Source: Planococcus sp. 107-1 (GTDB lineage: Bacteria > Bacillota > Bacilli > Bacillales_A > Planococcaceae). Taken from it: a stretch of 64,000 bases of DNA. Within the stretch, counting starts at the first letter, position 1. Each line of letters begins with the position of its first letter. This document shows, in pieces, positions 28,356-38,464 of the stretch. The translations under genes and the position numbers were made by a program. Location: positions 1,054,001 through 1,118,000 of the forward strand of contig NZ_CP090977.1 in NCBI RefSeq assembly GCF_021513255.1. The letters run 5' to 3'. The notes beneath the pieces are model-generated. The model worked only from the letters and a program-made list of their open reading frames with translations, searched no databases and had not been told where the DNA came from.

Positions 28356-29882
28356 TTGGAGAATAAAAAACAGCAAACCTATAAGAATGTCCTGTCGTTT
28401 ATTCCGACAGGCGAATACTATTTTAAAAAAGGGCTAAAAGAGTTACAGAAAGAACATTATCCAAAAGCGCATAAATACTTGCAGCGGGCAACCGAATTAA
28501 GCCCTGAATCGGCAAGCATTTGGACACAATTCGGCATCGTCCTTATGGAAATGCAGGAATTTGAACAAGCGATGGAAGCGCTGCGGACAGCACATGATCT
28601 CGATCCGCTTCAAGCTGAAGTCTTCTTTTTCCTCGCAGAAGTCCATGCGCACATGGGCATGTTCATGGAAGCGCGAAACTATGCCAAGAAGTATACAGAA
28701 AGTATGCCTCAAGGCGAATACATCGCAGAGGCGCTCGAAATCATCGATTTTGCAGAACAGGAAGACTGGCAGCTTTTTGATGATGAAGGGGAAGCGCAAG
28801 ACAGCGAAGATTTCTATCAACAGGAAAAAGCGCGGCGCCTCATGGAACAAGGGGATTTTGCGAAGGCGATCACGCTCCTTGAAAATCTGATTGAGGAAAA
28901 GCCGGATTTCTGGGGAGCCCATAACAACTTGGCTTTGGCTTATTTCTATATCGGCGAAACGGAAATGGCAAAAGCGTTATTGCATGATGTGTTAAGACGC
29001 AATACCGGCAATCTTCATGCTTTGTGCAATCTTGCGGTATTCCATTACTACGAGAAAAACGACGAACTTGAGGATGTCTTGGCGCTTTTGAAAAAGATCC
29101 AGCCTTATGTTTTTGAACATCGCTATAAACTGGGCGCCACTTTTGCGCTTGTCGGCAAATACAAAGAGGCTTATCGCTGGCTTAGAAGCCTTCAAAAGCG
29201 TGGATTTGATGGAGATCCGGCTTTTTATTTCTGGTTGTCGCATGCGGCTTACCATTCTGGCCACGAAGATATTGCGAGACAGGCATGGAAGCAGTTGACG
29301 AAAATGGATCCCGGAAAAGACGGCTATGAACCGTGGTACGAAAATGAGAAAATGCCCCATGAAGATGCATTGGAGCATAACCGCGATTACTTGATCGGCA
29401 AGCTTGACCATGAGCATCGAAGCGAGCGGTTATTCGGCTTGTTCCTGCTCGGGAAATCGTCCCATAAACAAGAAATCATTTCGCATCCGAAATGGCTGAA
29501 AGCGGAACAGCCGACAGTTCTTGAAACGTATTTGCTCGGCTACGCGCTCGGCCATTCCTTTAACGAGTCGGTGCTTGAAGAAAAAGCGTTTTTGCGGGCG
29601 ATGGAAGCGACTGAAATTCTATATGCAGAAGAAAAAATGGTTACGGAGAAAGGCTCCTATGCGTTTCAAATGTGGTTCATGCTAGTAGAAAAAGCGTTTG
29701 ACCGAGGCTATGAATTCAAAAATCCACGGGCGCTTGCAGCGGCAGTGGATTATATGGTCAAGTCTTCGAGAGACCATGCCATTACGAAAAAAGGGATTGC
29801 CGCGCGTTTCGGTGTATCGGCCGCCACATTGACGAAGTACGTCAATCAATTGATCCATTATTTGCCGATTTTCGAGTCCTAG
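28356..29882 (+). CDS. yvcD: TPR-repeat protein YvcD-like with C-terminal helix-turn-helix
   Basis: 508 residues. TPR units are recognisable around residues 22-125 (YFKKGLKELQKEHYPKAHKYL; ELSPESASIWTQFG) and 155-300 (RLMEQGDFAKAITLLENLI; NNLALAYFYIGETEMAKALL). The last 40 residues read AITKKGIAARFGVSAATLTKYV, a plain helix-turn-helix, so a DNA- or protein-binding adaptor role is possible. The TTG start at 28356 has GCGGAGG upstream. Position before trxB matches yvcD of B. subtilis. Cytoplasmic; function unknown. Confidence 0.8.
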   Translation: MENKKQQTYKNVLSFIPTGEYYFKKGLKELQKEHYPKAHKYLQRATELSPESASIWTQFGIVLMEMQEFEQAMEALRTAHDLDPLQAEVFFFLAEVHAHMGMFMEARNYAKKYTESMPQGEYIAEALEIIDFAEQEDWQLFDDEGEAQDSEDFYQQEKARRLMEQGDFAKAITLLENLIEEKPDFWGAHNNLALAYFYIGETEMAKALLHDVLRRNTGNLHALCNLAVFHYYEKNDELEDVLALLKKIQPYVFEHRYKLGATFALVGKYKEAYRWLRSLQKRGFDGDPAFYFWLSHAAYHSGHEDIARQAWKQLTKMDPGKDGYEPWYENEKMPHEDALEHNRDYLIGKLDHEHRSERLFGLFLLGKSSHKQEIISHPKWLKAEQPTVLETYLLGYALGHSFNESVLEEKAFLRAMEATEILYAEEKMVTEKGSYAFQMWFMLVEKAFDRGYEFKNPRALAAAVDYMVKSSRDHAITKKGIAARFGVSAATLTKYVNQLIHYLPIFES

Positions 29883-29931
29883 GCAAAAACCTTGCTGTAA
29901 CAGAAAATATCTTATACGATTTACTTATTGA

Positions 29932-30903
<972 letters not shown>

Positions 30904-30999
30904 TTTAACGCGTTCTTAACGCCTTTGTAACATGTTTGACATGAAGAGGTGGTATAGTAAGGATAGTAAATTGACCCCCTTTTTATAAAGTAATTTGAC

Positions 31000-31038
31000 A
31001 GGCCGTTTTCCGGAAATTCCGGGAGGCGGCCTCTTTTT
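31000..31038 (+). terminator. Terminator after trxB
   Basis: AGGCCG / CGGCCT with nested CCGG-AAATT-CCGG, followed by CTTTTT. Confidence 0.8.
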
Positions 31039-31088
31039 GTTTGTCTTGCATCTATTAAATCCAAATCGGCGTTTCTACTTTTCTTTTA

Positions 31089-31134
31089 TCTCGTTCCAGC
31101 GCCCAGCCTCTCGAGGTCGCTTCGGACTTACTGC
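31089..31134. repeat. GC-rich dispersed-repeat-like segment
   Basis: A GC-rich patch in an AT-rich intergenic region (30904-31220, otherwise without gene signals), with GCGCCCAG and CCTCTCGAGG. It shares GCGCCCA and CTCTCGAG with the reverse strand of the stem-loop at 47180-47212, so both may be members of one dispersed family. Confidence 0.35.
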
Positions 31135-31220
31135 AAATGGAATCTACTTTTCTTTCTTTGCATGACACGCCAGGATAGTTGTATAATGGAGAGAGTTTAC
31201 AAAGATACGGAGTGTCGAAT

Positions 31221-31706
31221 GTGCAGAGAATTGCGAATTTATTAGTGGTCCGTGATGGACAAGTACTGTTATTAAGAAAACCTCGGCGCAATTGGTATGT
31301 CGCTCCGGGCGGCAAAATGGAATCAGGCGAGTCGATTTACGAAGCAGGAATCCGGGAATTCACAGAAGAAACCGGGGCAAAACCTGTTGGAACTCATTTA
31401 AAAGGCGTTTACACCATGATGATTTATGAGAATGATCAAGTAGTCGATGAATGGATGCTTTATACATTCATCGCGAGAGATTTAGAAGGCCAGTTATTTG
31501 AAGAAACACGAGAAGGATTGCTTGAATGGCATCCGGTCGAGAGTTTGGCGTTTTTGCCGATGGCAGAAGGGGACCGCAGTAACCTGCTTTTTGCGGTAAA
31601 CGAGCCAGGCATGCAATACGGAACTTTCCATTACACATCTGAGTTTGAATTGATCAAGGAAAGTTTACAAACATCGGTCGAAGAGGAGAATCCCCAAAAT
31701 GGATAA
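31221..31706 (+). CDS. yvcI: Nudix hydrolase YvcI-like
   Basis: 161-residue Nudix pyrophosphohydrolase. The Nudix box is complete: [21 protein letters not shown] near residues 32-54, with the REFTEE metal helix. The GTG start at 31221 follows ACGGAG by eight bases; longer ORF starts have no such site. Overlaps rapZ by eight bases and heads the yvcI-rapZ-yvcK-whiA-crh operon. The nucleotide substrate cannot be told from sequence. Confidence 0.85.
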   Translation: MQRIANLLVVRDGQVLLLRKPRRNWYVAPGGKMESGESIYEAGIREFTEETGAKPVGTHLKGVYTMMIYENDQVVDEWMLYTFIARDLEGQLFEETREGLLEWHPVESLAFLPMAEGDRSNLLFAVNEPGMQYGTFHYTSEFELIKESLQTSVEEENPQNG

Positions 31707-32580
31707 ACATGTAGACGAGACGGAGTTAATCATTATTACCGGCATGTCTGGAGCCGGCAAAACGGTCGCCATCCAAAGCTTTGAGGATCTCGGATTTTTC
31801 ACGATTGATAATTTGCCGCCGGCGCTTTTGCTGACGTTCATTCAATTGATGAGAGATTCCGGAAAATCGATGAAGAGAGTCGCAGCTGTTATGGATCTTC
31901 GGGGAGGAGACTTTTTCGATAGCCTTGTAGATGCGATCGACAATATTTCAAAAGAGCCGAAAGTTTCGACGACCTTGCTGTTCCTGGACGCTGACAATCA
32001 AACGCTAGTGAGCCGCTATAAAGAGTCAAGACGTTCACATCCCTTATCTCCAGGAGGCTTAGTGCTCGGCGGGATCAAAAAAGAGCGCGATATGCTGATG
32101 GACCTTCAAGGAAGAGCCAAATACATCTACAATACTTCCACTATGACCCCACGGCAATTAAAAGAAAAAATTGTTGGCGATTTTGCTTCAACTTCAAGCA
32201 ATGTCTTTACCGTTAACGTGATGTCATTTGGATTCAAACACGGCATGCCGATTGATGCCGATTTAGTGTTTGATATCCGTTTCCTGCCGAATCCCTATTA
32301 TATAGAAGAATTAAAACCGTTATCGGGCTTGGATGCTCCAGTTTCTGATTATGTTCTTCAATGGACAGAAACGCAGACCTTGATCGAAAAGCTGACCGAT
32401 CTGTTTGAATTCATGATTCCCCAGTACAAAAATGAAGGAAAAGCACAGCTTGTGATCGCTTTTGGCTGCACGGGCGGACAACATCGATCCGTTACGTTTG
32501 CCGAATACTACGGAAAACTGCTGGCAGAAGAAAACAAAACCATTATTACGCATCGCGATGTCAAAACAAGAAAGGGCTGA
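31699..32580 (+). CDS. rapZ: RNase adapter / nucleotide-binding protein RapZ (YvcJ)
   Basis: 293 residues. N-terminal P-loop [14 protein letters not shown] near residue 14, Walker B-like [10 protein letters not shown] near 62, and the conserved C-terminal block [17 protein letters not shown] near 258. In Proteobacteria RapZ senses GlcN6P and guides RNase E; in B. subtilis YvcJ binds and hydrolyses nucleotides and affects competence. It lies between yvcI and yvcK as in most Firmicutes. Confidence 0.95.
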   Translation: MDKHVDETELIIITGMSGAGKTVAIQSFEDLGFFTIDNLPPALLLTFIQLMRDSGKSMKRVAAVMDLRGGDFFDSLVDAIDNISKEPKVSTTLLFLDADNQTLVSRYKESRRSHPLSPGGLVLGGIKKERDMLMDLQGRAKYIYNTSTMTPRQLKEKIVGDFASTSSNVFTVNVMSFGFKHGMPIDADLVFDIRFLPNPYYIEELKPLSGLDAPVSDYVLQWTETQTLIEKLTDLFEFMIPQYKNEGKAQLVIAFGCTGGQHRSVTFAEYYGKLLAEENKTIITHRDVKTRKG

Positions 32581-32584
32581 GTAC

Positions 32585-33579
32585 ATGACAGGTGCTTTAC
32601 GCCGTAAGCGTGTTGTCATTATAGGTGGGGGCACGGGGCTTTCCACCTTGTTAAGAGGGTTAAAGAAATTCCGCTCGATTTAACGGCCATCGTCACGGTA
32701 GCCGATGACGGTGGAAGCTCAGGACGCTTGCGCAACGATTTGGACATTCCGCCGCCTGGCGACATCCGGAATGTCATGGCGGCTTTGTCTGACGCAGAAC
32801 CGCTCGTTGCTGAAATGTTTCAGTACCGTTTTAAACAGTCACTTGACTTAGATGGGCATTCATTAGGAAATCTGATGCTTGCTGCATTAACTGAAATCAC
32901 AGGAGATTTCTCCCATGCGGTGCGTGAAATGAGCCGGGTTCTGAATGTCAACGGAACCGTATTGCCGGCTGCCAACCAATTGGTCACGCTTCATGCTGAA
33001 TTTGAAGATGGCACCATTGTCAGCGGAGAATCCAAAATTCCAGCTTATTTACAGCCCATTAAACGGGTTTTTTTAGAACCGAATGATGTGAAAACCTTGC
33101 CGGATACCATCGCAGCTATCAACAAAGCCGATGTGATCGTGGTCGGACCGGGTTCGCTGTATACAAGCATTTTGCCGAACCTGCTCGTGAAAGACATCAA
33201 GAAAGCCTTAATGGCATCCCAAGCGAAAAAAATCTATATTTGCAACTTGATGACGCAAGCGGGCGAAACCTACCACTATACAGCTTCAGACCATGTCCAA
33301 GCCTTGTATGACCATGTAGGAGAAGATTTTTTAGATGCTATCCTTGTCGGGAAAATCCAATTTCCGCCGTCGGTAGTGGAGCGCTATAAGAAAGAACGGG
33401 CTTGGCCAGTAGAATATGACGAAGAACATCTGCGGAAAATGGGGCTTGAAGTCTACAAAGAAGAAATCACGAACATCTTTGGAGAAGCCGTACGCCATGA
33501 ACCGATGAAAGTTGCAGAATGGTTATTTGGATATGCCGGTGGCCTTGCTAAAGAAGATTCAAAGCATCTTTACTTTTAA
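32585..33579 (+). CDS. yvcK: Gluconeogenesis factor YvcK, frameshifted as sequenced
   Basis: CofD-like UDP-sugar-binding protein needed for cell shape on gluconeogenic carbon; about 331 residues once repaired. Start ATG 32585, AAAGGG eight bases up. VVIIGGGTGLSTLLRGLKK opens the protein; the frame then breaks at 32671-32674, where TTCCGCTC needs one more C to read FPLDLTAIVTVADDGGSSG. Later blocks PPPGDIRN near 52, DGHSLGNLML near 83 and VVGPGSLYTSILPN near 180 are family hallmarks. Confidence 0.93.
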
Positions 33580-33603
33580 TGCTTTGAAGAGGGGGGACTA
33601 GGT

Positions 33604-34554
33604 TTGTCTTTTGCATCGGAAACAAAAAAAGAAATGACTCAAATAGAGGTCGATGATTGCTGTGGAAAAGCGGAATTATCCGCATTGATCCGGATGAATG
33701 GGACTTTGTCTTTTTCAAATCGGCAATTGAGCCTGGACATACAGACTGAAAACGCGGCTATCGCCCGCCGGATTTATACCTTGTTGAAAAGATTTTACAA
33801 AGTTTATCCGGTTGAATTGCTGGTCCGCAAAAAAATGCGTTTGAAAAAGAACAATGTTTACATTTGCCGCCTCCGCGAAGGAGCGAAAATGATTCTGGAA
33901 GATTTAGCGATCATCTCGGAAGGTTTCCAGTTCCATCATGATATTGACAAAAAATTAATTGAGAAGAATTGCTGCAAACGTTCTTATTTAAGAGGCGCTT
34001 TTTTAGCTGGAGGATCGGTCAACAATCCCGAAACTTCTTCTTATCATTTGGAAATCTACTCGTCTTATAAAGACCATGCTGATTCCTTGGTGGAGCTTAT
34101 GAACGAATTCCATTTGAACAGCAAAACCATTGAGCGGAAAAAAGGCTTCATCACGTATTTGAAAGAAGCTGAAAAGATTGCAGATTTTCTTAGTCTGACC
34201 GGCGCACATTCCGCTTTGCTGAAATTCGAAGATGTCCGGATCATCCGTGATATGCGAAACAGCGTAAATCGCCTGGTCAACTGCGAAACAGCCAATCTGA
34301 ACAAAACCATTGATGCTGCATTGCGGCAAGTTGAAAATATCCGTTTTATCGACAATATGATCGGCATCGACCAGCTGCCTGAACGGCTCCGGGAAATTGC
34401 GCGCTTGCGCGTTGAATACCAGGATGTTACCTTGAAGGAACTAGGGGAAATGGTATCGACCGGAAATGTCAGTAAATCGGGCGTTAATCATCGTCTGCGC
34501 AAAATCGATGAAATTGCTGAATCGCTGAGAAAAGGAGAAATGATCGGCCGGTAG
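33604..34554 (+). CDS. whiA: WhiA-family DNA-binding protein
   Basis: 316 residues: an N-terminal degenerate LAGLIDADG homing-endonuclease-like fold ([20 protein letters not shown] near residue 125) and a C-terminal helix-turn-helix ([23 protein letters not shown] near 278). In Bacillus it affects division and chromosome segregation rather than sporulation. The TTG start at 33604 has GAGGGGGG seven bases upstream. Downstream of yvcK, upstream of crh. Confidence 0.96.
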   Translation: MSFASETKKEMTQIEVDDCCGKAELSALIRMNGTLSFSNRQLSLDIQTENAAIARRIYTLLKRFYKVYPVELLVRKKMRLKKNNVYICRLREGAKMILEDLAIISEGFQFHHDIDKKLIEKNCCKRSYLRGAFLAGGSVNNPETSSYHLEIYSSYKDHADSLVELMNEFHLNSKTIERKKGFITYLKEAEKIADFLSLTGAHSALLKFEDVRIIRDMRNSVNRLVNCETANLNKTIDAALRQVENIRFIDNMIGIDQLPERLREIARLRVEYQDVTLKELGEMVSTGNVSKSGVNHRLRKIDEIAESLRKGEMIGR

Positions 34555-34615
34555 CACCGTCCGTTCTTTCATATAATTTTTTAAAGAGTCTAGTCAGTTT
34601 TAGAGGAGGATCAGC

Positions 34616-34873
34616 ATGGTTGAAAAACAAGTGGAAGTTCAATTGAAATCCGGTTTGCAAGCAAGACAAGCAGCTTTGTTTGTTCAGGAAGCAAATCGCT
34701 ACAGTTCAGATGTGTATCTTGAAAAAGATGATAAAAAAGTAAATGCGAAAAGCATCATGGGCATCATGAGTTTAGCAATCAGCAAAGGCACAACAGTGAA
34801 AATTTCGGCTGATGGCAATGATGAGCAAAATGCAGTGGAGTCATTAGCAGGCTTAATTGAAAAAGAAGGATAA
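34616..34873 (+). CDS. crh: Catabolite-repression HPr-like protein Crh
   Basis: 85-residue HPr paralogue. The position of the PTS histidine is replaced: KSGLQARQAA has Gln where HPr has the active His, while the HprK site Ser46 is kept in KSIMGIMSLAI. So it can be Ser-phosphorylated by HprK (17877) and act as a CcpA corepressor but cannot pass phosphate to sugars. Start ATG with AGAGGAGG upstream; end of the yvcI operon. Confidence 0.96.
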   Translation: MVEKQVEVQLKSGLQARQAALFVQEANRYSSDVYLEKDDKKVNAKSIMGIMSLAISKGTTVKISADGNDEQNAVESLAGLIEKEG

Positions 34874-34877
34874 TGAA

Positions 34878-34914
34878 AAAAGCTTGCAGCCGGTATGGGC
34901 TGCAAGCTTTTATT
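34878..34914. terminator. Bidirectional terminator between crh and clpP
   Basis: AAAAGCTTGCAGCC / GGCTGCAAGCTTTT, nearly 14 bp, with A and T runs on the two sides; the genes converge here. Confidence 0.88.
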
Positions 34915-34924
34915 CGTTTAACGC

Positions 34925-35524
34925 TTATTTTTCTTCCAACATTTTGTTGCGCGTGATGATTTGGTCAACGAGGCCGTATTCAAGCGCGCGTTCAGCAGTC
35001 ATGAAGTTATCGCGGTCCGTATCTTTTGAAATCACTTCGAGCGGCTGTCCAGTACGTTCAGCTAAAATTTGGTTCAATTTTTCGCGAAGGTGCAAGATGC
35101 GTTTTGCAGCGATTTCAATTTCTGTTGCTTGTCCTTGAGCACCGCCAAGTGGCTGGTGAATCATGACTTCAGCGTTCGGAAGCGCATAGCGTTTGCCTTT
35201 TGTTCCAGCTGCTAGCAAGAAAGCTCCCATTGAAGCCGCCATACCGATGCAGACTGTTTGAACATCCGGTTTGATGAATTGCATAACATCGTAGATTGCC
35301 ATACCGGCAGTGATGCTTCCGCCTGGGCTATTGATGTAGATGGAAATATCTTTTTCTGGATCTTCCGCTTCAAGGAATAGAAGTTGAGCGACGATTGAGT
35401 TTGCAACGTTATCATCGATTCCGCTTCCCAACATGATGACGCGGTCTTTCAAAAGGCGAGAGTAAATGTCATATGCACGTTCGCCTCTGCTTGTTTGTTC
35501 AATTACTGTAGGAATTAAGTTCAT
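34925..35524 (-). CDS. clpP: ATP-dependent Clp protease proteolytic subunit ClpP
   Basis: Serine protease barrel for ClpX/ClpC, 199 residues. Triad: Ser in GMAASMGAF near 98, His in MIHQPLGG near 123, Asp in DTDRDNF near 172. The ATG at 35524 ([10 protein letters not shown]) has GAGGAGGAAC upstream; the ORF extends six codons further without support. A CtsR operator overlaps its promoter, so it should be heat- and stress-induced. Confidence 0.98.
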   Translation of the reverse strand: MNLIPTVIEQTSRGERAYDIYSRLLKDRVIMLGSGIDDNVANSIVAQLLFLEAEDPEKDISIYINSPGGSITAGMAIYDVMQFIKPDVQTVCIGMAASMGAFLLAAGTKGKRYALPNAEVMIHQPLGGAQGQATEIEIAAKRILHLREKLNQILAERTGQPLEVISKDTDRDNFMTAERALEYGLVDQIITRNKMLEEK

Positions 35525-35591
35525 AAGATAGTTCCTCCTCATAATAGATAGTATCTAGCTATGCTGAAAAATTCATTTCAGCTGTATTAAT

Positions 35592-35622
35592 ATCATACAC
35601 ATCTTGGTCAATGAAGGTCAAA
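35592..35622 (-). promoter_or_regulatory. clpP promoter with overlapping CtsR operator
   Basis: On the minus strand TTGACC (35621-35616), 18 bases, TATGAT (35597-35592). On the plus strand the CtsR direct heptads GGTCAAT (35606-35612) and GGTCAAA (35616-35622), three bases apart, cover the -35 box. This is the classical CtsR arrangement. Confidence 0.85.
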
Positions 35623-35645
35623 TCTAACGAATTGCAAAAATCAAC

Positions 35646-35674
35646 TTGAAATGTTTTTTTGTTATGGTTATAAT
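35646..35674 (+). promoter_or_regulatory. Promoter of the tRNA-Arg gene
   Basis: TTGAAA (35646-35651), 17 bases, TATAAT (35669-35674), 24 bases before the mature tRNA. Confidence 0.75.
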
Positions 35675-35697
35675 AGAAAAGTCGTTAACGACCATTT

Positions 35698-35769
35698 GCC
35701 CTCGTAGTGTAATGGATCACACGCAAGATTCCGGTTCTTGAAATGGGGGTTCGATTCCCTCCGAGGGTA
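35698..35769 (+). tRNA. tRNA-Arg (anticodon CCG)
   Basis: Acceptor GCCCTCG pairs with CGAGGGT (G-U at the first pair). The anticodon stem CAAGA/TCTTG holds loop TTCCGGT, anticodon CCG, reading CGG codons. The T-arm is GGGGG-TTCGATT-CCCTC-like. CCA is not encoded. It is a single gene with its own promoter and terminator. Confidence 0.93.
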
Positions 35770-35775
35770 TCCGTT

Positions 35776-35817
35776 GCCGCTCGTCCCACTTATTATTGTG
35801 GGACGAGCGGCTTTTTT
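35776..35817 (+). terminator. Terminator of tRNA-Arg
   Basis: Perfect 14-bp stem (GCCGCTCGTCCCAC and complement), loop TTATTATT, six T. Confidence 0.95.
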
Positions 35818-35966
35818 CTATTTCCTGAATGAATGCAAGGGCTAGTCCAGCAGAGAATTTCGAGGAGCCTCAATAAAGATGTTCGCCAAACAAGTTACTT
35901 AAATATATTATGGGTGAATAGTATAATAGCTTCACTTGAGAATTTAAAATGAGAAGAGGGAAAGCG

Positions 35967-36197
35967 ATGATTACTTTATACACCCGTCCAAATTGTGAAC
36001 TATGCGAAGAAGCGAAATTGATGTTGGAGCTTGTCAAAGAAGACTTTCCGCTAGAGTACCAGGAAGTCGATATTGAAAGCGACGAACAGCTGCATGAAAA
36101 ATATATGGTGATGATTCCGGTTCTTGAAAAAGAAGGCGAGCTCCTTATTTACGGAAGAATCGGCTACGTTGAACTATTGGAAGCGTTAGAATTTTAA
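35967..36197 (+). CDS. Glutaredoxin-family thiol protein
   Basis: 76-residue thioredoxin-fold protein with the redox pair in RPNCELCEEAK near residue 9 and the cis-Pro phrase VMIPVLE near 49. The start at 35967 (MITLYTRPNC) has AGAGGGAAAG upstream; the earlier in-frame ATG at 35949 lacks one. A TATAAT at 35922-35927 may be its -10. It is not linked to a specific reductase here; substrate unknown. It stands upstream of the glycolytic operon. Confidence 0.8.
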   Translation: MITLYTRPNCELCEEAKLMLELVKEDFPLEYQEVDIESDEQLHEKYMVMIPVLEKEGELLIYGRIGYVELLEALEF

Positions 36198-36210
36198 CGC
36201 TTCTTTTTAT

Positions 36211-36239
36211 TTGCATTTTTTTAATGGGTTCGGTAGAAT
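36211..36239 (+). promoter_or_regulatory. Promoter of the cggR-gap operon
   Basis: TTGCAT (36211-36216), 17 bases, TAGAAT (36234-36239). The start of transcription would fall at about 36246, directly at the CggR operator. Confidence 0.7.
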
Positions 36240-36247
36240 GTAACTAG

Positions 36248-36283
36248 TGGGACAGAAAAATATTGAGCGGGACGAAAATTGTC
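36248..36283 (+). promoter_or_regulatory. CggR operator
   Basis: TGGGAC-N6-ATAT-N4-CGGGAC-N6-TGTC. The second unit is identical to the B. subtilis half-site CGGGAC-N6-TGTC, and the first is degenerate at the right spacing. It lies between the promoter and the cggR start, as in B. subtilis, where fructose-1,6-bisphosphate lifts repression. Confidence 0.88.
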
Positions 36284-36305
36284 CAGCTTGAAATGGAGTG
36301 AATCA

Positions 36306-37349
36306 ATGGATCCATTAACGGAAGCGAAGAAAAAGCTGATGCCGGAAATGACCGATCTCCTAAAAAAACGTTATCAAATTCTTCAAACCATCCAGATGGA
36401 AGAGCCGATTGGCAGGCGTACGCTAAGTGAACTTGCGGGAATGACAGAACGCGACATCCGGAAAGAAACGGATCTTCTGCGAAGCCAGCAATTAATAGAA
36501 GCGAAAACTGCCGGTATGGCGATATCGCCGCAAGGATTGGAAGTGCTGGAGGCATTAAAAGAATTCATGCGTGAAATGTCCGGCTTATCCAATATGGAAA
36601 AGCAGCTAAAAGTAATTTTAGGGATTTCACAGGTACTGATATTGCCCCAGGATAGCGACGATATTCCAGCAGTTAAAACAAAAATCGGCAAAGAGGCCGC
36701 AAGGCTATTAGAAATGAAGTTCCCACTTCATAAAAAAATTGCAGTGACTGGCGGCAGTACGATGGCTGCAATCTCAAAAGAGATATCTTCCGAAAAGCGG
36801 GATCGTTCGCTGCAATTCATTGCAGCACGAGGCGGCCTTGGGGAAGACGTACTTCATCAGGCAAATACCATTGCTTCTCTTTTTGCGGAGAAGACAGGCG
36901 GAGCGGTCAAAACGCTTTACTTGCCGGACCATCTCAGCGCAGAAGCTTATGAAATGATGATGCGTGAACCGGTCATCAAAGAAATGATGGAGTTGTATGA
37001 TGAGACGGACGTCGTAGTGCATGGAATCGGCAATGCCGAGGAAATTGCGCTGCATCGGAAATCATCGCCGGAAGAAGTGGAAATGATCCGAAGCGGCGGA
37101 GCGGTCAGCGAAGCATTTGGCTATTACTTCGACAATGAAGGAAATGTTGTTTATCGCATCCGAACTGCGGGAATCCAAATGGAACAGGTCCAAAAAGCGA
37201 GAGCCATCTTGGCTGTTGCGGGAGGACGATCAAAAGCGAAAGCGATTCTTTCTTATTTCAACATTGCACCGAGACAAACCGTGCTTATAACGGATGAAGG
37301 TGCAGCACGGAAAATAATCGAATTAACTACAAAACAGGAGGAATTTTAA
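36306..37349 (+). CDS. cggR: Central glycolytic genes repressor CggR
   Basis: SorC/DeoR-family regulator, 347 residues: N-terminal winged HTH (RRTLSELAGMTERDIRKETDLL near residues 37-58) and a sugar-phosphate-binding domain (VTGGSTMAA near 140, VVVHGIGNAEEIALHR near 235, AVAGGRSKAKAIL near 305). It represses its own operon via the operator at 36248. The start at 36306 has TGGAGTG upstream. gap starts right behind its stop codon. Confidence 0.95.
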   Translation: MDPLTEAKKKLMPEMTDLLKKRYQILQTIQMEEPIGRRTLSELAGMTERDIRKETDLLRSQQLIEAKTAGMAISPQGLEVLEALKEFMREMSGLSNMEKQLKVILGISQVLILPQDSDDIPAVKTKIGKEAARLLEMKFPLHKKIAVTGGSTMAAISKEISSEKRDRSLQFIAARGGLGEDVLHQANTIASLFAEKTGGAVKTLYLPDHLSAEAYEMMMREPVIKEMMELYDETDVVVHGIGNAEEIALHRKSSPEEVEMIRSGGAVSEAFGYYFDNEGNVVYRIRTAGIQMEQVQKARAILAVAGGRSKAKAILSYFNIAPRQTVLITDEGAARKIIELTTKQEEF

Positions 37350-38354
37350 ATGACTTTAAAATTAGCGATTAACGGATTTGGACGTATTGGACGTATTGTA
37401 TTCCGCCAAGCATTGGCAAACGAAGAAGTGGAAGTTGTTGCAGTAAACGATTTAACAGATGCTAAAATGTTGGCACACTTGCTTAAATACGATTCAATCC
37501 ACGGCACATTGGATGCAGAAATTTCATCTGAAGGCAACGACTTGATCGTAAACGGCAAGAAAATCCATGTTTACTCTGAAAAAGATCCAGCGAACTTGCC
37601 ATGGGCAGAAAACAACATCGATATCGTCATCGAATCTACTGGATTCTTTACAAATGCTGACGATGCGAAAAAACACATCCAAGCAGGCGCTAAAAAAGTT
37701 ATCGTTTCAGCTCCAGGCAAAAACATGAAGACGCTTGTAATGGGCGTTAACCATGAAAGCTACAACCCGCAGGAAGACGATGTGATTTCAAATGCTTCTT
37801 GTACAACAAACGGCTTAGCTGGAATTTCTAAAATCTTGAACGACAAATTCGGCATCAAAAAAGCGATGATGACAACAATCCACTCGTACACAAACGACCA
37901 GATTTTGTTGGATTCTCCGCATAAAGACTACCGCCGTGCACGTTCTGCAGCAGAATCGATGATTCCGACAACTACAGGCGCTGCAGTAGCCGTAACAAAA
38001 GTATTGCCAGAACTTGAAGGCAAATTAGACGGAATGGCAATCCGCGTTCCAACTCCAAACGTTTCATTGATCGACTTAGTGGCTGAATTGGAAACAGACG
38101 TAACAGTAGAAGACGTAAACAACGCGTTAAAAGAAGCAATCGACAAAGACGAAAATGCTTTCTTGAGCTACAGCGAACTTCCACTAGTTTCACGCGACTA
38201 CAACGGAGTAACAGCTTCGTCTACTGTCGACCTATTATCTACAATGGAACTTGGCGGCAACATGGTAAAAGTTCTTGCATGGTATGACAACGAATCAGGC
38301 TATTCTGCTCGATGCATCGACATCGCGTTGCACATGTACAAAACAGGGCTGTAA
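37350..38354 (+). CDS. gap: Glyceraldehyde-3-phosphate dehydrogenase, glycolytic type (GapA)
   Basis: NAD-dependent GAPDH, 334 residues. NAD loop INGFGRIGR at the start, catalytic Cys in SNASCTTNGLA near 152, His in the TTIHSYTNDQ block near 178, and WYDNESGYSAR near 312. Association with cggR marks it as the glycolytic, not the gluconeogenic GapB. Codon choice differs from neighbours (few rare codons, GCA/AAC-rich), as in highly expressed genes. Confidence 0.97.
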   Translation: MTLKLAINGFGRIGRIVFRQALANEEVEVVAVNDLTDAKMLAHLLKYDSIHGTLDAEISSEGNDLIVNGKKIHVYSEKDPANLPWAENNIDIVIESTGFFTNADDAKKHIQAGAKKVIVSAPGKNMKTLVMGVNHESYNPQEDDVISNASCTTNGLAGISKILNDKFGIKKAMMTTIHSYTNDQILLDSPHKDYRRARSAAESMIPTTTGAAVAVTKVLPELEGKLDGMAIRVPTPNVSLIDLVAELETDVTVEDVNNALKEAIDKDENAFLSYSELPLVSRDYNGVTASSTVDLLSTMELGGNMVKVLAWYDNESGYSARCIDIALHMYKTGL

Positions 38355-38406
38355 TCCCAAAATCATAGCTTAATTTCCGATGAACCTCTATAATGAAAGA
38401 GGGTAA

Positions 38407-38440
38407 AAGGGGTGGGGATTTACCCCACCCCTTCTTTTTA
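38407..38440 (+). terminator. Internal terminator between gap and pgk
   Basis: Perfect 11-bp stem AAGGGGTGGGG / CCCCACCCCTT, loop ATTTA, followed by CTTTTT. It would make gap mRNA more abundant than the downstream genes, or serve as an RNA-stability end. Confidence 0.75.
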
Positions 38441-38464
38441 TTTAAACGAACGGGAGGTAATTTC

